From Spirochaetaceae bacterium (GTDB lineage: Bacteria > Spirochaetota > Spirochaetia > SZUA-6 > Fen-1364): DNA of 8,005 nt. Within the stretch, counting starts at the first letter, position 1. Each line of letters opens with the position of its first letter. The stretch lies in assembly GCA_003141795.1 (NCBI GenBank), contig PLNO01000366.1:1-8005 (forward strand), given 5' to 3'. Made by a program: the position numbers and the translations under genes. Shown here in pieces: positions 6,910 to 8,005 of this stretch. The notes beneath the pieces were generated by a model, which had not been told where the DNA came from, did no database searches, and saw only the letters and a program-made list of their open reading frames with translations.

Positions 6910-7641
6910 CTATGCTATGGGATCGGCCTTGCTCCGGGGCTCCGCGGACTCTTTCTCCCCGTGCCTCTTCTGCCAGACGCCTTTCCAGACGAATGCGACA
7001 GTGCTCACCGCGAACAGGATCAGCAGGCCGTAGACGAACGCCTTGATCCCGCCGGTGAGCATGCCCCCGATGTAGGAATACACGAGCGTCGCCGGCAGTT
7101 GTCCTAGACCGGTCGCCCAAAGGAAGCCCCAGAACGCCATGGGACTGAGCCCCGCGGCGTAGCTTACGACGTCAAAGGAAACGAACGGGAGGAGGCGCGC
7201 CACGAGGACCGCCCATTTGCCGTACTTCTCGAAGAACACATCGACCTGGCGCAGCGCCGTCTTCGTCGTGAAGCGCCCCACTATCCCCCGGCCGTACCAG
7301 CGGGAAAGACCGAAGCAGAGGGCCGCGCCCGCCATGGCGCTGGACCAGGAGAGGAGCGCGCCCTGCCACCAGCCGAAAATGGCGGCGTTGGCGAACGTGA
7401 TGATGAACGCCGGCAGCGGCGCGACGACGCATTGGAAGACCATGAGAAGGAAAGAGGCGACAGGCGCCCACACGCCGAAAGAGAGGATGTACCCCTTGGC
7501 AGCGGAAACGTCGACCCTCGCGAGCATCGATGCCGCCTTGTCCACGACTCCGCGGAAGGGGCCCCAGAGGAAGTAGAGGCCGACGGGTATTCCCACGAGC
7601 GCGACCTTCCAAGCGATGCTCCAAACCGTCCGTTTCTTCAT
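6910..7641 (-). CDS. TVP38/TMEM64 family (SNARE-associated/VTT) inner-membrane protein
   Basis: A 243-residue polytopic membrane protein of the DedA-related VTT superfamily. A first membrane segment is at about residues 9-27 and others at about 52-72, 76-92, 95-112, 165-190 and 200-220. The family core is visible: FANAAIFGWWQGALLSW (83-99), GAALCFGLSRWYGRG (105-119), and the re-entrant-loop hallmark VARLLPFVSFDVVSYAAGLSP (147-167, key residues R149, P152, D157, G164). The basic C-terminal tail (KRHGEKE...) should be cytosolic. Relatives move or distribute lipids or transport undecaprenyl phosphate or small anions. Here, inside an arsenosugar operon, export of an arsenical or handling of arsenolipid is inferred only. 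ATG 7641 is chosen because it overlaps the glycosyltransferase stop as ATGA and has AGGAG (7654-7650) eight bases upstream. The frame is open to 7893 but the extra part lies within the upstream gene. Confidence 0.88.
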   Translation of the reverse strand: MKKRTVWSIAWKVALVGIPVGLYFLWGPFRGVVDKAASMLARVDVSAAKGYILSFGVWAPVASFLLMVFQCVVAPLPAFIITFANAAIFGWWQGALLSWSSAMAGAALCFGLSRWYGRGIVGRFTTKTALRQVDVFFEKYGKWAVLVARLLPFVSFDVVSYAAGLSPMAFWGFLWATGLGQLPATLVYSYIGGMLTGGIKAFVYGLLILFAVSTVAFVWKGVWQKRHGEKESAEPRSKADPIA

Positions 7642-8005
7642 CCGTCTTTCTCCTTTTTCTTCTTCTGGCTGTCGACGAGCTCCACGGCATACTCCCGGGA
7701 TCGAAGCGTTCTGCCTTCCGCCGCGGCGCGGCGGCTGAAGTCCACGAGGTCGTCCCAGACATCGATATCCGTTCTCTGCTCGATCAGCACGCACGAGTGC
7801 CCAACCGCATTCGCGGCGGCCACCGTCTGGCTCAGGACCCGACCCGTTCCCCAATCGATCCCCCAAAAGATTTCGGGATGCGCCTCCGTGCACGCGAGGA
7901 GGTAATACCCCCCGTCCCGCGCCGGTCCCAGCACGATCTCTGCTTCAGCCAGGCCGCGCACCGCCGCTGACAGCGTCGACGGCTCCAGATCGGGAACGTC
8001 GGTCC
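7638..8005 (-). CDS. DUF2064/TIGR04282-type arsenosugar glycosyltransferase, 5' part off window
   Basis: The C-terminal 121 residues are visible; the N-terminus is off the right edge. The first complete codons read TDVPDL, the tail of the G-[TS]-D-x-P-x-L motif of this glycosyltransferase-A-like family (DUF2064). Then VLGPARDGGYYLL (around residues 26-38 of the visible part) and FWGIDWGTGRVLSQT follow, both strongly conserved in the group annotated as TIGR04282 arsenosugar biosynthesis glycosyltransferase. Its likely role is sugar transfer or nucleotide-sugar handling downstream of ArsM and ArsS; the exact step is not proven by the sequence. The C-terminus is highly basic (KKKKEKDG), and its purine-rich codons double as the ribosome binding site of the next gene, which it overlaps by four bases. 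The partner family TIGR04283 glycosyltransferase often lies beside it and is not in the window. Confidence 0.85.
   Translation of the reverse strand, partial: TDVPDLEPSTLSAAVRGLAEAEIVLGPARDGGYYLLACTEAHPEIFWGIDWGTGRVLSQTVAAANAVGHSCVLIEQRTDIDVWDDLVDFSRRAAAEGRTLRSREYAVELVDSQKKKKEKDG
7644..7654 (-). promoter_or_regulatory. Ribosome binding site of the TVP38/TMEM64 gene inside the glycosyltransferase 3' end
   Basis: AGGAGAAAGAC encodes the final KEKD-region residues of the glycosyltransferase and places AGGAG eight bases before ATG 7641. With the ATGA overlap this indicates translational coupling. Confidence 0.65.

Overview
The window is GC-rich bacterial DNA carrying nine protein genes, two of them cut by the window edges. 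No RNA gene, insertion sequence or CRISPR array was seen. The gene content points to an anaerobe or facultative anaerobe: an ATP-driven activase of the 2-hydroxyacyl-CoA dehydratase / benzoyl-CoA reductase type, an aldo/keto reductase with two [4Fe-4S] motifs, and a radical SAM enzyme. The phylum cannot be fixed from the sequence; a spirochaete, a Desulfobacterota member or a similar GC-rich lineage would fit, but this is a guess.

Left block (1-2413, minus strand): an ArsR-type winged-helix regulator with a C-terminal DUF2087 domain overlaps the next gene by four bases (GTGA). That gene is a large tandem ASKHA activase that runs off the left edge. The pair is probably one autoregulated transcription unit. 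Its likely promoter puts transcription start at or next to the regulator's ATG, so the message may be leaderless.

Middle block (2499-5516, plus strand): a membrane-bound diguanylate cyclase is transcribed divergently from the regulator. It is followed by a class I SAM-dependent methyltransferase whose ribosome binding site lies inside a perfect 11-bp inverted repeat. Next comes an aldo/keto reductase fused to a two-cluster ferredoxin-like tail, with its own likely promoter.

Right block (5565-8005, minus strand): a tightly packed operon read from the right edge leftward. It encodes a DUF2064/TIGR04282-type glycosyltransferase (partial), a TVP38/TMEM64 (SNARE-associated/VTT) membrane protein, a small AhpD-like CxxC protein and the radical SAM enzyme ArsS. 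Junctions are ATGA (4-base overlap), an 11-base gap and TAATG (1-base overlap). This is the signature of an arsenosugar biosynthesis cluster. No ArsM arsenite methyltransferase is recognised in the window, so it would have to lie off the right edge or elsewhere.

The operon is convergent with the aldo/keto reductase across a 48-bp junction that lacks a clear intrinsic terminator. The most interesting points are the arsenosugar operon with its membrane protein, the regulator-activase coupling, and the hairpin over the methyltransferase start.
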